A stretch of 64,000 nucleotides of DNA, taken from the NCBI GenBank assembly GCA_945888375.1, contig CAMCZZ010000006.1, forward strand, positions 93,669 to 157,668. The letters are read 5' to 3'. The position numbers and the translations under genes were made by a program. Positions 56,173 through 64,000 of the stretch are shown in pieces. Each line of letters opens with the position of its first letter. The first letter of the stretch is position 1. The notes beneath the pieces were generated by a model. That model had not been told where the DNA came from. It made no database searches and saw only the letters and a list, made by a program, of their open reading frames with translations. The stretch is from Akkermansia muciniphila (GTDB taxonomy: Bacteria > Verrucomicrobiota > Verrucomicrobiia > Opitutales > Opitutaceae).

Positions 56173-58506
56173 TCAGAAGCGACGGACGCTCAGGCGAAGG
56201 AACCTGGGACCTGCGGGCGGCGGCGTGGTGGCGTCCCAGACCTCGATCAGGCTGTTTTCCTGGGGAAGACCGAAACTGGACCAGACCTCGTTCCAAACGA
56301 TGAGATCGGTGGATGCCAGGACGCGATAAACGATCACGGGATCGTCGCGCCTGCGGAAGGCCAGGCCGAGGCGCTGACCGTCCCAGAGGGCGGTAGGGCT
56401 TATCGGCGTGAGCTCGGGCACGAGCGGATCGCCGCCGAGGGCGTAGTCGACCAGATCAGCGAGGCCGTCGCCATCGGTATCCAGCGTGGCCGAGGCAAAG
56501 CCGGGGCCGGAGGAGTAAGTGATGACCAGCTCCGGGCGTTCGGTGGCATTGGACGTTTCCTTGCTCCTAAAGTTGATGCCGCCGGTGGAGTTGACCACGG
56601 AATCCAATAGCAGGCTGATGTCGGTGACGCCGGCGGCGCGCTGGGCTTTGAAGAAGGCGGTGACGTCCCATTCCCAGTATTGGAAAGCGCGGCCGACGTC
56701 GATGGTCGAGAGCACCGAGGCGCCGGACGGGCGGTTGGCCCAGGCCAGACCGCCTTCCGTCCAGGCATTGGTGGGGACGCCCCAGCAACGGACGGCGACG
56801 CTCGTGGCCGGATCGGTGCCAAGATTGCCATAGAGGCGGAGCCTTGCGGTGGCGACGACGCCGGTGAGCGTGCCGGTGGCGAAGCGCAGGTAGGCGCGGC
56901 GGTTGGTGCCGGCGGTGGCGGAGCTCTTGACCGTGAGAGTGGAATCGGAGCCGTAGTTGGTGGTGGAAAACGAACCATCGCGCACGAAGGCGTCGGCGGA
57001 GGGGGCGACGGTGGCGGCGGTGACCGGCGCGACCTCCAAGGCGAGCGTCGTCGAAGTCCCGGCGCCAAAGGAGTTGGTGGCGGTGACGGTCAGTGAAATC
57101 GGGCCGGAGGGCGTGCCGGCGGGCGGGGTGCCGGATAGGACGCGGCTCGCGTTGCTCTTGTTGATCAGGAGAGGGCCGGCGCTGAGCCAGGCGGGCAGTC
57201 CGGTGATGGTAAGGGCATAGTTGGCGTCGGGGGTGAAGCCGGCGTTGGTGGCCTGGACGGCGAAGGAAAACGGCGTGGTGGCCGCGGCGGTGGCGGCGGC
57301 TTCGCTGAAGACGACCGGGACGCGGTTGGTGCGTTCGGCGGCGGGGACGCTGGACAGGCGGGCGAGGCGATCGGCGGCGACGTTGCCCTCGGGCCGGTTG
57401 AACAGGGCGGCGTAGTAAAGGAGGGCCTGGAGACCGCTGTTGCGGTCATGCGTCTTGTCGGAACCCTCCTGATTTCCCAGACCGCTGCGGGTGCTGTGAG
57501 TGGTGTCGATGAGACAGAGCTGGGAATTTGCGGGATCGGGCAGGAACCTGCGCTCAAACCAGCGGCCGGCGCGCTCGCCGATCACGTCACCCTGGGGGAC
57601 GGCGTCAGGATAATTGACGAGAATGTAGAGGAAAAAGCGGTTGGCCACACCTTGGTAGGAGGTGTCGTAACCGGCGGTCGAACCCGGGGGCTTTTCCAAA
57701 AAAATGCCGTCGTCGGCCCGGTAAAGAGGGGAGCCGATCACGTAGCGGTTGTTTTTGACGAAGATGTTGTCGAGCCAGCCCCGGAGGCGGCCCCAGTAGG
57801 AGTCGAGTTTGGCGGTGCTGGAGTAGCCGGTGAGGAGCTTGTGGCCGGAAGCGAAAGCGGCGGCATTGATGACGGAGCGGTTGCCGCTGCCCCAGTCGAC
57901 CGAGAGTTGCGAGGACGAGGTGGGCAGGTCGAAGTTCGGGTCCCCGTTGAGCACCATGTGATCCATCGCCTTTTCCACCTTGGGCCGGAGGGCGGCAAGC
58001 TGCGAGGCGTAGAGGCTCGCGTAGTGGGGGTGCTGGCCGAGAAGCCAGAGGGCGCGGTTGGACCAGGCGAGGAAGAAGTGATACGCTTCGGCTCCGCCGC
58101 CGGGATTGGTGATGGTGTCATTGCGGAGGCTGAAATCACCGACGGGCGTCTGGAGACTATAGACTGTCTGGATGGCGAGCATGCCGTTGGCGACATAGGT
58201 GTCGCAGAGGGAGTCGGCGATCTGGCCCCGGCCGCGCAGGGCAATACCGGCGACCATCGAGTCCATGGCACCGCGTTGATCGTCGGGGATGAAGAACGGT
58301 GAGTTGGACTGGTTGCTGCCGACAAGGCCGCCGGCGTTGGGTGCGCCGCCGGTGTTGCGAGAGAGGGCATAGGCGGGCATGGCGCGAAGCAGGGCGTATT
58401 CGTCCCAGGGCTGGGCGTGAAGTTGGAATGCGGATACGACGAGCGCGACGGCGGCGAAGGACGTGGCACGGAGGCACTCGGTGAACCGGCGGAGTTGGGA
58501 TCGCAT
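56173..58506 (-). CDS. multidomain secreted protein with alpha-toroid, Ig-like, CBM96-type and C-terminal module
   Basis: This 777-residue protein has a signal peptide (SFAAVALVVSAFQLHAQP). Residues about 35-390 are helical with SVINAAAFASGHKLLTGYSS and GVANRFFLYILVNYPDAV, like lyase toroids. About 395-495 resembles a putative Ig domain (FAVQATNAGFTPDANYALTI and GTPPAGTPSGPISLTVTATN, cut here). About 497-660 matches the DNRLRE/CBM96 pattern: SADAFVRDGSFSTTNYGSDS, RRAYLRF, WTEGGLAWANRPS. CBM96 members are known to bind alginate. The last 110 residues (DTDGDGLADLVDYALGGDP onward) are the same kind of C-terminal module seen in two other exoproteins here. Its role is probably polysaccharide binding or cleavage. 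Confidence 0.78.
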   Translation of the reverse strand: MRSQLRRFTECLRATSFAAVALVVSAFQLHAQPWDEYALLRAMPAYALSRNTGGAPNAGGLVGSNQSNSPFFIPDDQRGAMDSMVAGIALRGRGQIADSLCDTYVANGMLAIQTVYSLQTPVGDFSLRNDTITNPGGGAEAYHFFLAWSNRALWLLGQHPHYASLYASQLAALRPKVEKAMDHMVLNGDPNFDLPTSSSQLSVDWGSGNRSVINAAAFASGHKLLTGYSSTAKLDSYWGRLRGWLDNIFVKNNRYVIGSPLYRADDGIFLEKPPGSTAGYDTSYQGVANRFFLYILVNYPDAVPQGDVIGERAGRWFERRFLPDPANSQLCLIDTTHSTRSGLGNQEGSDKTHDRNSGLQALLYYAALFNRPEGNVAADRLARLSSVPAAERTNRVPVVFSEAAATAAATTPFSFAVQATNAGFTPDANYALTITGLPAWLSAGPLLINKSNASRVLSGTPPAGTPSGPISLTVTATNSFGAGTSTTLALEVAPVTAATVAPSADAFVRDGSFSTTNYGSDSTLTVKSSATAGTNRRAYLRFATGTLTGVVATARLRLYGNLGTDPATSVAVRCWGVPTNAWTEGGLAWANRPSGASVLSTIDVGRAFQYWEWDVTAFFKAQRAAGVTDISLLLDSVVNSTGGINFRSKETSNATERPELVITYSSGPGFASATLDTDGDGLADLVDYALGGDPLVPELTPISPTALWDGQRLGLAFRRRDDPVIVYRVLASTDLIVWNEVWSSFGLPQENSLIEVWDATTPPPAGPRFLRLSVRRF

Positions 58507-58576
58507 GGTTTTCGGGTGTTATGGGGTGGAGAGAAAAACGCCTCGCGACGGGGAGCGGCGGGGCGACGGAGCGCGA

Positions 58577-58786
58577 TCAGGGGAGGAGTTGCGGGTAGTC
58601 GAAGCGAAGGCGGACGGCGGCGGAGAAGTAGTCGGGTTCGCCAGGGGCGAGGGCGGGGCGGCCCCACTCGCCGGAGGCAGGGGCGAGGGAGGAGAAGTCG
58701 AGCGCGGAAACGTCCGCCCCCGCGACCGGGAGGGCGGCGAGCAGGATGTCGATGAGGGCGGCGAGCGGGCGGACGGTGGAGGGCAT
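58577..58786 (-). pseudogene. N-terminal remnant of a heparinase II/III-like paralog
   Basis: The 69-residue ORF has a signal peptide (LAALIDILLAALPVAGADV), then ALDFSSLAPASGEW and the end DYFSAAVRLRFDYPQL. It matches the first about 75 residues of the 53085-56048 protein, but an internal block is deleted and the frame stops. It is therefore best read as a truncated duplicate. A second possibility is an intact small secreted protein, which is unlikely because no such family is known to me. Confidence 0.7.
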
Positions 58787-58824
58787 GGGAGGCGGGAAGC
58801 GGAACGCGACGGAAGGCGGGCGCG

Positions 58825-59727
58825 TCAGTAGGACAGGGCCTCGGCCTTGGTATCGGTGAACTTGATACGGTCGAAGAAGACGCGGTGGTTGGTGAGAGAG
58901 TCCTGCTGGTAGAGGCCGATGGAGACGGCGGTGGCGGAAAGGGTGCCGACCTGGCCGCCAAGCGCTTCGGGGGTGTAGCCGACGCGGCCGGTCCAATCCA
59001 CGGCGGCGGTGGCGGAATTGTCGATCCAGGCGAGCACGCGGCCTTGGGCGGCGGTGGTGTGGTCGAAGCGCATCTGGAGGACGACGCGATACCACTGGCC
59101 CTTGTTGAACACGATGTCCTGGCCGGAGGAGTTTTTGAGGTAGAGCCGGGCGGAGTTGGTGTTAAAGGAGCCGCGGCAGTCGTTGTTGCTCATGAGGAGG
59201 TAGAGGCGGATCTGGTTGTTGGCCTCGTCGGTGCGGAGCTGGAGGGGCGGCCAGCCGGAGCCTTGCCAGGCCTGGGCGAGCTAGGTGCCGATGGGCTCGA
59301 CGGGGCCGTTGGAGAGGGTGTAACCGGTGTCGAACTTGAAGGCGAAGCCGAGGAAACGGGTGTTGGTGGGCGATTCGACTTGGGGGGAATTGCCGTTGGA
59401 GGAGGAGATGATGAGGTAGTGGAGTTTTTGGAGATTCTCACCGTCGACCGGGGTGCTGTTGTCGAGCTTGAAGGCGAGAGCCTTGGAGGTGGCGGTGGCC
59501 TTTTCGGTGCCGGAGATCCAGGGGGCGGCGAGGCCGGGGGTGCCTTTGGCGGGTTTGGTGGAGCAGTCGTAGTTGAAGCCGTCGTCGGAGAGGGCCCAGG
59601 TGGTGGCGTTGATGGAGGCGTCGGTGCCGTCGTAGGAGCGGAAGACGGCGGCGGTGGCGGAGGTGGCGAGCGATACGAGCGAGGCGATCAGGGCGGGCGT
59701 TACGAGGAGGGAGCGGAGGGTATACAT
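58825..59727 (-). pseudogene. lyase-like secreted beta-sandwich protein interrupted by an in-frame TAG
   Basis: From ATG 59727 (signal peptide SLLVTPALIASLVSLATSATA) the frame reads into a beta-sandwich resembling PL13/PL20-type or LamG-like proteins. A TAG at 59281-59283 interrupts it after VEPIGT. The same frame continues (LAQAWQGSGWPPLQLRTDEA and NQIRLYLLMSNNDCRG, QWYRVVLQMRFDHTT, WTGRVGY) to a stop at 58825. The 300-codon gene is thus split by one nonsense codon, from TGG, CAG or TAY. Either it is an inactivated gene, or TAG is read through. The stop falls within what should be a core strand. Confidence 0.7.
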
Positions 59728-59876
59728 GACGGGGTGGTCGGGGTTGGGGGTCGGGGGTGGGGTTGGGGTTGGGGGCAGACGAGTCTGGGCACGAGCCGAC
59801 CAGGGCGAGTGGAGCGTCCGGGCCGCTCGGTGGGGGAAGCGCGCTACGCGGGGCAGCGCGAAAGGGATGGCGCGGA

Positions 59877-60611
59877 TCAGGGCGCGAGTTCGGCGATGAC
59901 GAGGTTGTCGATCAGGAAGCTGGCGTGCGTGAGACCGCTGCCGCCGATTCCGATGGAGAGCTGGCGCGGGGCGCGGGCGGGGTCTTGCACGGTGAGCCCG
60001 GGCAGGGTGCGGGCTTTTCCGATCCAGGCGTCCATGGTGCGGGGCGGGAGTTGGTAGCTGGCACCGTCGGGGCCGGTGTAGAAGACGGGCGCTTCGGAGC
60101 CGTTGATATACCAGCCCAGGCGGAGGGGCTCGCCTGCCACAAAGCGACGCGAGCTGACGCGGCTGGCGGGCTCGAGCAGCCAGCAGGCGGGAGCGGCGTC
60201 GAGGGCGATCTGGAGCTGGGCGAAGCGGCCGGGAGCGGCGTTGTTGGCGTTGCGCTTCAGATCCTCGCCAAGAACAAGAGCGAGGGCGTTGCCGCCTTTG
60301 CCCTGCCATTCGGGGGAGACGGTGATGTCGCAGGCGAGGTGCAGGACAGGGCGCTCGAGACCGAGCGGGGAGAGACGGATGGCGAAGGCGGAACCTTTGC
60401 CGTTAGCACCTTTGGAGAGGGCGAGCGCTCCAAAGGCCATGCCGACCTCGCCGCCGTCGGTGGCACCGATGACGTCGAAACGATTTTCACCGGGGCCGGA
60501 GTAGGCGGCGAGTTCGGTGGATGCAGAGAAGTCTTGCGAGAAGACGACGCGCTCGGCGGCGTGGGAAAGGCCGCAGCCGAGCAGGGAGAGAAGGAGTAAC
60601 GCGGGGCGCAT
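59877..60611 (-). CDS. secreted beta-sandwich protein of unknown function
   Basis: The 244-residue product has a signal peptide (ALLLLSLLGCGLSHAAE), then a single domain with strands typical of a concanavalin-like or carbohydrate-binding fold: VVFSQDFSASTELAAYSG, FAIRLSPLGLERPVLHLACD, LRLGWYINGSEAPVFYTGP and THASFLIDNLVI near the end. The end motif FLIDNLVI is common in LamG/CBM-like domains. Catalytic residues are not evident. It lies within the minus-strand exoprotein cluster; spacing suggests co-transcription with its neighbours. Confidence 0.6.
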   Translation of the reverse strand: MRPALLLLSLLGCGLSHAAERVVFSQDFSASTELAAYSGPGENRFDVIGATDGGEVGMAFGALALSKGANGKGSAFAIRLSPLGLERPVLHLACDITVSPEWQGKGGNALALVLGEDLKRNANNAAPGRFAQLQIALDAAPACWLLEPASRVSSRRFVAGEPLRLGWYINGSEAPVFYTGPDGASYQLPPRTMDAWIGKARTLPGLTVQDPARAPRQLSIGIGGSGLTHASFLIDNLVIAELAP

Positions 60612-60731
60612 GGCGGTGAGGTGGGGCGGGCGAGGGCGGGGCGAGAGGGACGGCGTGACGTGACTTGGCCTGACGCGGCGCGGGCGGAGCGCCCACGCCG
60701 AAAAAAAACGGGCGACGGACCGTTGAGGCTT

Positions 60732-61637
60732 TCAGACCCGCCGGCGGCGGCGCGAGGCGGCGAGGCCGAGGGCGGCGAGGCCGCCGAGGACGGCGAAGGC
60801 GGAGGGCTCGGGGATGGCGGAGACGTTCGCGAGGCGGATGGCTTCGATGGCGGCGCCGTCGAGGGCGGTGTTGTAAACGCGGATGTCGTCGAGGTAGCCG
60901 TAGAAGGCGTTGCCTGTGCCGGTGCCGGAGCGGCCAAGGATGGCTCGGAAGGAGTTCTCGCCCATGTTGCGCTGGGTGGTGTTTAGCCCGTTCGAGGTGG
61001 AGGCGACGGAGTCGGTGCCGGAATACCAGAGTGCTCCGCCGGTGGCGGACCAGCTCACGGAGAAGAACTGCCAGGCGCCGGCGCCGGCGGCGTAGGCGTT
61101 GTTCGCGCTGTTGAAGTTGGTGCTGGCGGCACCGTCGCTGACGAGGAGGCGGAGCTGTTGAGCGCCGATGAACTGGAGGTTGAAGCCGCCGCCGGTGCTG
61201 CCGGTGCTGTTGCGCAGGAGGAAGGTGCCGTTGGCGGGGAGGGCGGAGGGGTTGAACCAGCCGGTGATCGTCATCGCGGTGAGCCCCGAGAGGCCGCCCG
61301 CAGAGGCGGCAAGGGTGCCGTGGGCACCCTGTGCGCCGCCGGTGCTGCCGGTGCTGGTGAGGTCGAGGGCGAAGGCGGAACCGGCGAGGGTGTCGGCGAC
61401 GCGCAGGTTCGCGGCCGAGGTGGAGACGTTGGCGTTGGAGACAAAGGTGTTTAGGTCGTAGCTGTTGCCGAGGGAACCGGTGTTGTCGGCGAAGGTGGCG
61501 GTGCCGGCCTCGTCGAAGCTCCAGAGGACGAGCTGGGCGGAGGCGGTGGTCGTGGCGGCGGCGAGCAAACATGCGCCGAGGGCGAGTGCGGCGAGGGAGC
61601 GGGAACCGAAGGATGGTAAGCGAGGGTGTATGTTCAT
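60732..61637 (-). CDS. PEP-CTERM LamG-domain exoprotein
   Basis: The 301-residue protein has a signal peptide (SLAALALGACLLAAATTTASA), a LamG-like concanavalin fold (WSFDEAGTATFADNTG, AMTITGWFNPSA, YGYLDDIRVYNTALD) and a PEP-CTERM signal (IPEPSAFAVLGGLAALG, then SRRRRRV). LamG domains bind carbohydrates; PEP-CTERM implies exosortase processing. Residues 35-265 are nearly identical in pattern to the next gene (61683), so the two are tandem duplicates that differ at the C-terminus. Confidence 0.9.
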   Translation of the reverse strand: MNIHPRLPSFGSRSLAALALGACLLAAATTTASAQLVLWSFDEAGTATFADNTGSLGNSYDLNTFVSNANVSTSAANLRVADTLAGSAFALDLTSTGSTGGAQGAHGTLAASAGGLSGLTAMTITGWFNPSALPANGTFLLRNSTGSTGGGFNLQFIGAQQLRLLVSDGAASTNFNSANNAYAAGAGAWQFFSVSWSATGGALWYSGTDSVASTSNGLNTTQRNMGENSFRAILGRSGTGTGNAFYGYLDDIRVYNTALDGAAIEAIRLANVSAIPEPSAFAVLGGLAALGLAASRRRRRV

Positions 61638-61682
61638 GTTGGAGGGCGGGGTTGATATTGGTGGTCTGAGGCGGGAAGTTGA

Positions 61683-62942
61683 CTACTGCACGGTGACGCT
61701 GACGCGGGCAAAACGTCGGGCCGGGGTGGATACGGAGTCGGTGACGAGAACGCGCTCGAAGGTGGCGTTGATCGGCGTGACGGATTCGGTGGCGGAGGGG
61801 TTGGCCGCCCAGTTGGCGGGTGACTCGAGGGTGCTGGTGAATTCGGGCAGGTAAACGATACCGGGTGCCGGGGTGGCGGAGCCTACGCGACGGATGTAGG
61901 ACAAGGTGAGGCGACCGTTGACGTCCGTGCCGACGGCGGGCAGACCGGCGACGCCGGATGGTGCGAGGGTGGTGGTGTTCGGGATGGCAAGGGTGGCGGC
62001 CTGGCCGGCATCAGAGCCGATCATATTGAAGGCGTATTTGAGCAGGTTGGGGACGCCGTCGCCGGCCGGGGTGGCGAGGTCTTGCGAGCCATCTGCGGCG
62101 AGGCCTTGGGCGGTGCGGAAACTTTGCAACGCGCTCGAAGGCGGCAACGCGGTGACATTCGAGAGGCGGATCGCATCAATCTGCTCCGCTGTGAGGGCAG
62201 TGTCGTAAACGCGGATGTCGTCGAGAAAGCCGTAGAAGGCGTTGCCTGCGCCGGTGCTGGAGCGGCCAAGGATGGTCTGGAAGCTGTTGGCACCCATGCT
62301 ACGGGCGGTGGTGTTCTGGCCGTTCGAGGTGGAGGCCACGCTGTCGGTGCCGGCATACCAGATCGCGCCGCCGGTGGCGGTCCATCCAACGGAGAAGAAC
62401 TGCCAGGCGCCGGTGCCGGCGGCGTAGGCGGTGGGAGCGCTGTTGAAGTTGGTGCTGGCGGTGCCGTCGCTGACGAGGAGGCGGAGCTGTTGAGCGCCGA
62501 TGAACTGGAGGTTGAAGCCGCCGCCGGTGCTGCCGGTGCTGTTGCGCAGGAGGAAAACGCCGCTGGCGGGGGTGGCGGAGGGGTTGAACCAGCCGGTGAT
62601 GGTCATCGCGGCAAGTCCCGAGAGGGCGCCAGCGGAGGGGGGGGCGGCGAGCGTTCCGTGGGCACCTTGTGCGGCGGCGGTGGCACCAGTGCTGGTGAGA
62701 TCGAGGGCAAAGGCGGACCCGGCGAGGGTGTCGGCTACGCGCAGGTTGGCGGCTGCGGTGGAGGCGTTGCCGATGGACGCGAAGGTATTAAGGTCATAAG
62801 CATCGCCTAGGGAACCGGTGTTGTCGGCGAAGGTGGCGGTGCCGGCTTCGTCGAAAGACCATCGAACGAGCTGGGCGGAGGCCGTGATCGTGCTGGATGC
62901 GAGCAAACAAGCGGCGAGGGCAAGACGAGGGTAATGGGTCAT
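61683..62942 (-). CDS. LamG-domain exoprotein with non-PEP C-terminal module
   Basis: The 419-residue protein shares the signal peptide and LamG domain of its neighbour (LVRWSFDEAGTATFADNTG, AMTITGWFNPSATP, YGFLDDIRVYDTALT). Instead of PEP-CTERM it continues with a module of about 150 residues: FRTAQGLAADGSQDLATPAG, GVPNLLKYAFNM, GRLTLSYIRRVG and the end FARVSVTVQ. ATG 62942 was preferred because it gives the best signal peptide; upstream codons 62972 and 63116 would overlap the divergent LacI promoter. It is the first gene of the minus-strand cluster. Confidence 0.85.
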   Translation of the reverse strand: MTHYPRLALAACLLASSTITASAQLVRWSFDEAGTATFADNTGSLGDAYDLNTFASIGNASTAAANLRVADTLAGSAFALDLTSTGATAAAQGAHGTLAAPPSAGALSGLAAMTITGWFNPSATPASGVFLLRNSTGSTGGGFNLQFIGAQQLRLLVSDGTASTNFNSAPTAYAAGTGAWQFFSVGWTATGGAIWYAGTDSVASTSNGQNTTARSMGANSFQTILGRSSTGAGNAFYGFLDDIRVYDTALTAEQIDAIRLSNVTALPPSSALQSFRTAQGLAADGSQDLATPAGDGVPNLLKYAFNMIGSDAGQAATLAIPNTTTLAPSGVAGLPAVGTDVNGRLTLSYIRRVGSATPAPGIVYLPEFTSTLESPANWAANPSATESVTPINATFERVLVTDSVSTPARRFARVSVTVQ

Positions 62943-63007
62943 GACAATGTAGGGGTGGAGTAGCGAAGACATCCTCGAATTCTGGATTGAATGCAGCCGA
63001 CATAAAT

Positions 63008-63020
63008 TGTAACAGTTGCA
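63008..63020. promoter_or_regulatory. palindrome at the LacI-family start, possible auto-operator
   Basis: TGTAACAGTTGCA, a 13-bp palindrome with one mismatch around a central A. It lies 2 nt before the LacI-family start and 66 nt from the divergent LamG gene, so it could control both directions. The inner AACNGTT differs from the region 3 motif TACNGTA. Confidence 0.5.
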
Positions 63021-63022
63021 GA

Positions 63023-64000
63023 ATGACGGGAAACCTGAGAGCAGTGGCGGCGAAAGCGCGGGTCTCGGTGGCGACGGCATCGCGTGCGCTGCGAAGCTTG
63101 CCGCATGTAAAACCAAGCGTGCGCGAGGCGGTGATGCGGGCGGCGGGGGAACTGAAGTATGAAATTCCTCCGCTGGTCGGGACGGTCCTTTCGCACGTCC
63201 GGCGAGGTCGAGGTCAGGGCGGGGCGGTCTATACGGGGACGCTGGCGGTGCTGCACGTGCCGGGGCCGGGGCAGACGGTTTTACTGCCGTTTCAGCAGGA
63301 GGTGGTGGCGGGGGCGAGGCACCGGGCGGGGACCCTGGGTTTTACTCTGGAGATATTTGATCTGGGGGCGGAGCGCATGAAACCGGCCGCGCTGGGGCGG
63401 GTGTTGACCGCGCGCGAGATCGCGGGGGTGGTGGTTTTGCACGCGCACCGAACCACCGAACTGGACGGATTTCCCTGGGAGCGGTTTCCGGCGGTGGAGC
63501 TCGACTATAGCGCGGGCCGGCCGGCGCTGCACACGGTGTGTATTGATCATCACCACACAATGGGCCAGGCGATGATGGAGTTGGCCGGGCGGGGGTATAA
63601 AAGACCGGGCTTGATGATTGAGCGTTTCAAGGACGAGCGCATCGAAGGCCGCTGGTCAGCGGCGTTTGTAGCGCATGTCGGCCGTTTGCGGTTGGCCAGG
63701 CTGGCTCCGCTGGTGGTTGATCAGTGGGACGAGCCCGCCTTTGAGAAATGGATGGAGCGAACAAGACCGGATGTGGTTCTCTCGCATCGCGACGAGGCGG
63801 TGGCCTTGCTGCGTGACCGGGCGGGATTTTTCAGTCTGAATTGGAACGAGCGGCGCTGCAACGTGGCGGGGCTGGATCTGAGGCCGCAGTTGCAGGGGGA
63901 GGTGGCGGTGGAGATGGTGGTGGCACGGGTGCAGCGCAACGAGCGCGGCCCATGGGCGGAGCCCCGCACCGCGATGTTGGCGGGACGTTGGGTAGAGGGG
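63023..64000 (+). CDS. LacI-family transcriptional regulator, partial at window end
   Basis: From ATG 63023 the frame is open to base 64000 (326 codons), so the 3' end is outside the window. Residues 5-24 are a LacI helix-turn-helix (RAVAAKARVSVATASRALRS), followed by a hinge helix (SVREAVMRAAGELKYE). A PurR-like sensor domain follows, with VCIDHHHTMGQAMMELAGRGYKRPGLM near residues 170-195 (core IDHHHTMGQAMMELAG). The short palindrome 2 nt before its start suggests autoregulation. It is divergent from the 62942-48511 gene cluster and most likely regulates it. The effector is unknown. Confidence 0.85.
   Translation, partial: MTGNLRAVAAKARVSVATASRALRSLPHVKPSVREAVMRAAGELKYEIPPLVGTVLSHVRRGRGQGGAVYTGTLAVLHVPGPGQTVLLPFQQEVVAGARHRAGTLGFTLEIFDLGAERMKPAALGRVLTAREIAGVVVLHAHRTTELDGFPWERFPAVELDYSAGRPALHTVCIDHHHTMGQAMMELAGRGYKRPGLMIERFKDERIEGRWSAAFVAHVGRLRLARLAPLVVDQWDEPAFEKWMERTRPDVVLSHRDEAVALLRDRAGFFSLNWNERRCNVAGLDLRPQLQGEVAVEMVVARVQRNERGPWAEPRTAMLAGRWVEG

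Overview
The window looks like a chromosomal piece of a high-GC member of the Verrucomicrobiota, most probably the Opitutaceae. This is inferred from protein style: PEP-CTERM and autotransporter-associated beta-strand exoproteins, pseudopilin-like proteins beside carbohydrate genes, many polysaccharide-degrading enzymes, LacI and AraC regulators, and no SusC/SusD pair. Everything here was read by eye; no database search was run.

Region 1 (1-6.6 kb) is housekeeping: the 3' end of sucA, then sucB and lpd (2-oxoglutarate dehydrogenase complex), then rpmH, rnpA, yidD and yidC. Three intergenic gaps hold long imperfect inverted repeats. Region 2 (6.6-12.5 kb) has an SDR reductase, an AraC regulator, a DUF1653 protein, a LacI regulator followed by xylose isomerase (xylA), a broken integrase-like ORF and a small membrane protein.

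Region 3 (12.7-48.3 kb) is a large carbohydrate-use island arranged as many short transcription units: GH130 phosphorylase and an MFS permease, pseudopilin-like proteins, a CE7-like acetyl esterase, a 2-hydroxyacid dehydrogenase, two giant beta-repeat exoproteins, a decayed GH5, a GH-A-like protein with a 953-residue exoprotein of unknown function, an alginate-lyase-family protein, GH78 rhamnosidase, GH2 beta-mannosidase, a sugar isomerase/epimerase with a Gfo/Idh/MocA oxidoreductase, a GH5-like lipoprotein, a frameshifted esterase, a ferritin-like protein divergent from an AraC regulator, a GPH-type permease and a heparinase II/III-family lyase. An 11-bp near-palindrome (consensus TWTACNGTAWA, typically TTTACCGTATA) or a variant of it lies upstream of most of these units, which suggests one regulon. 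The enzyme set fits acetylated mannan or other hemicellulose plus uronate-containing polysaccharide.

Region 4 (48.5-64 kb) is a second lyase island, almost wholly on the minus strand: LamG-like exoproteins, an interrupted lyase-like gene, a CBM96-type exoprotein, a heparinase II/III-like protein, a Gfo/Idh/MocA oxidoreductase, a secreted helical protein, a pseudopilin and a sodium:solute symporter. A divergent LacI-family gene runs off the right edge.

The most interesting patterns are the shared operator-like motif, three separate pseudopilin/sugar-permease pairings, and two tandem exoprotein pairs in which one copy ends in PEP-CTERM and the other in a different C-terminal module that also occurs in a third protein.
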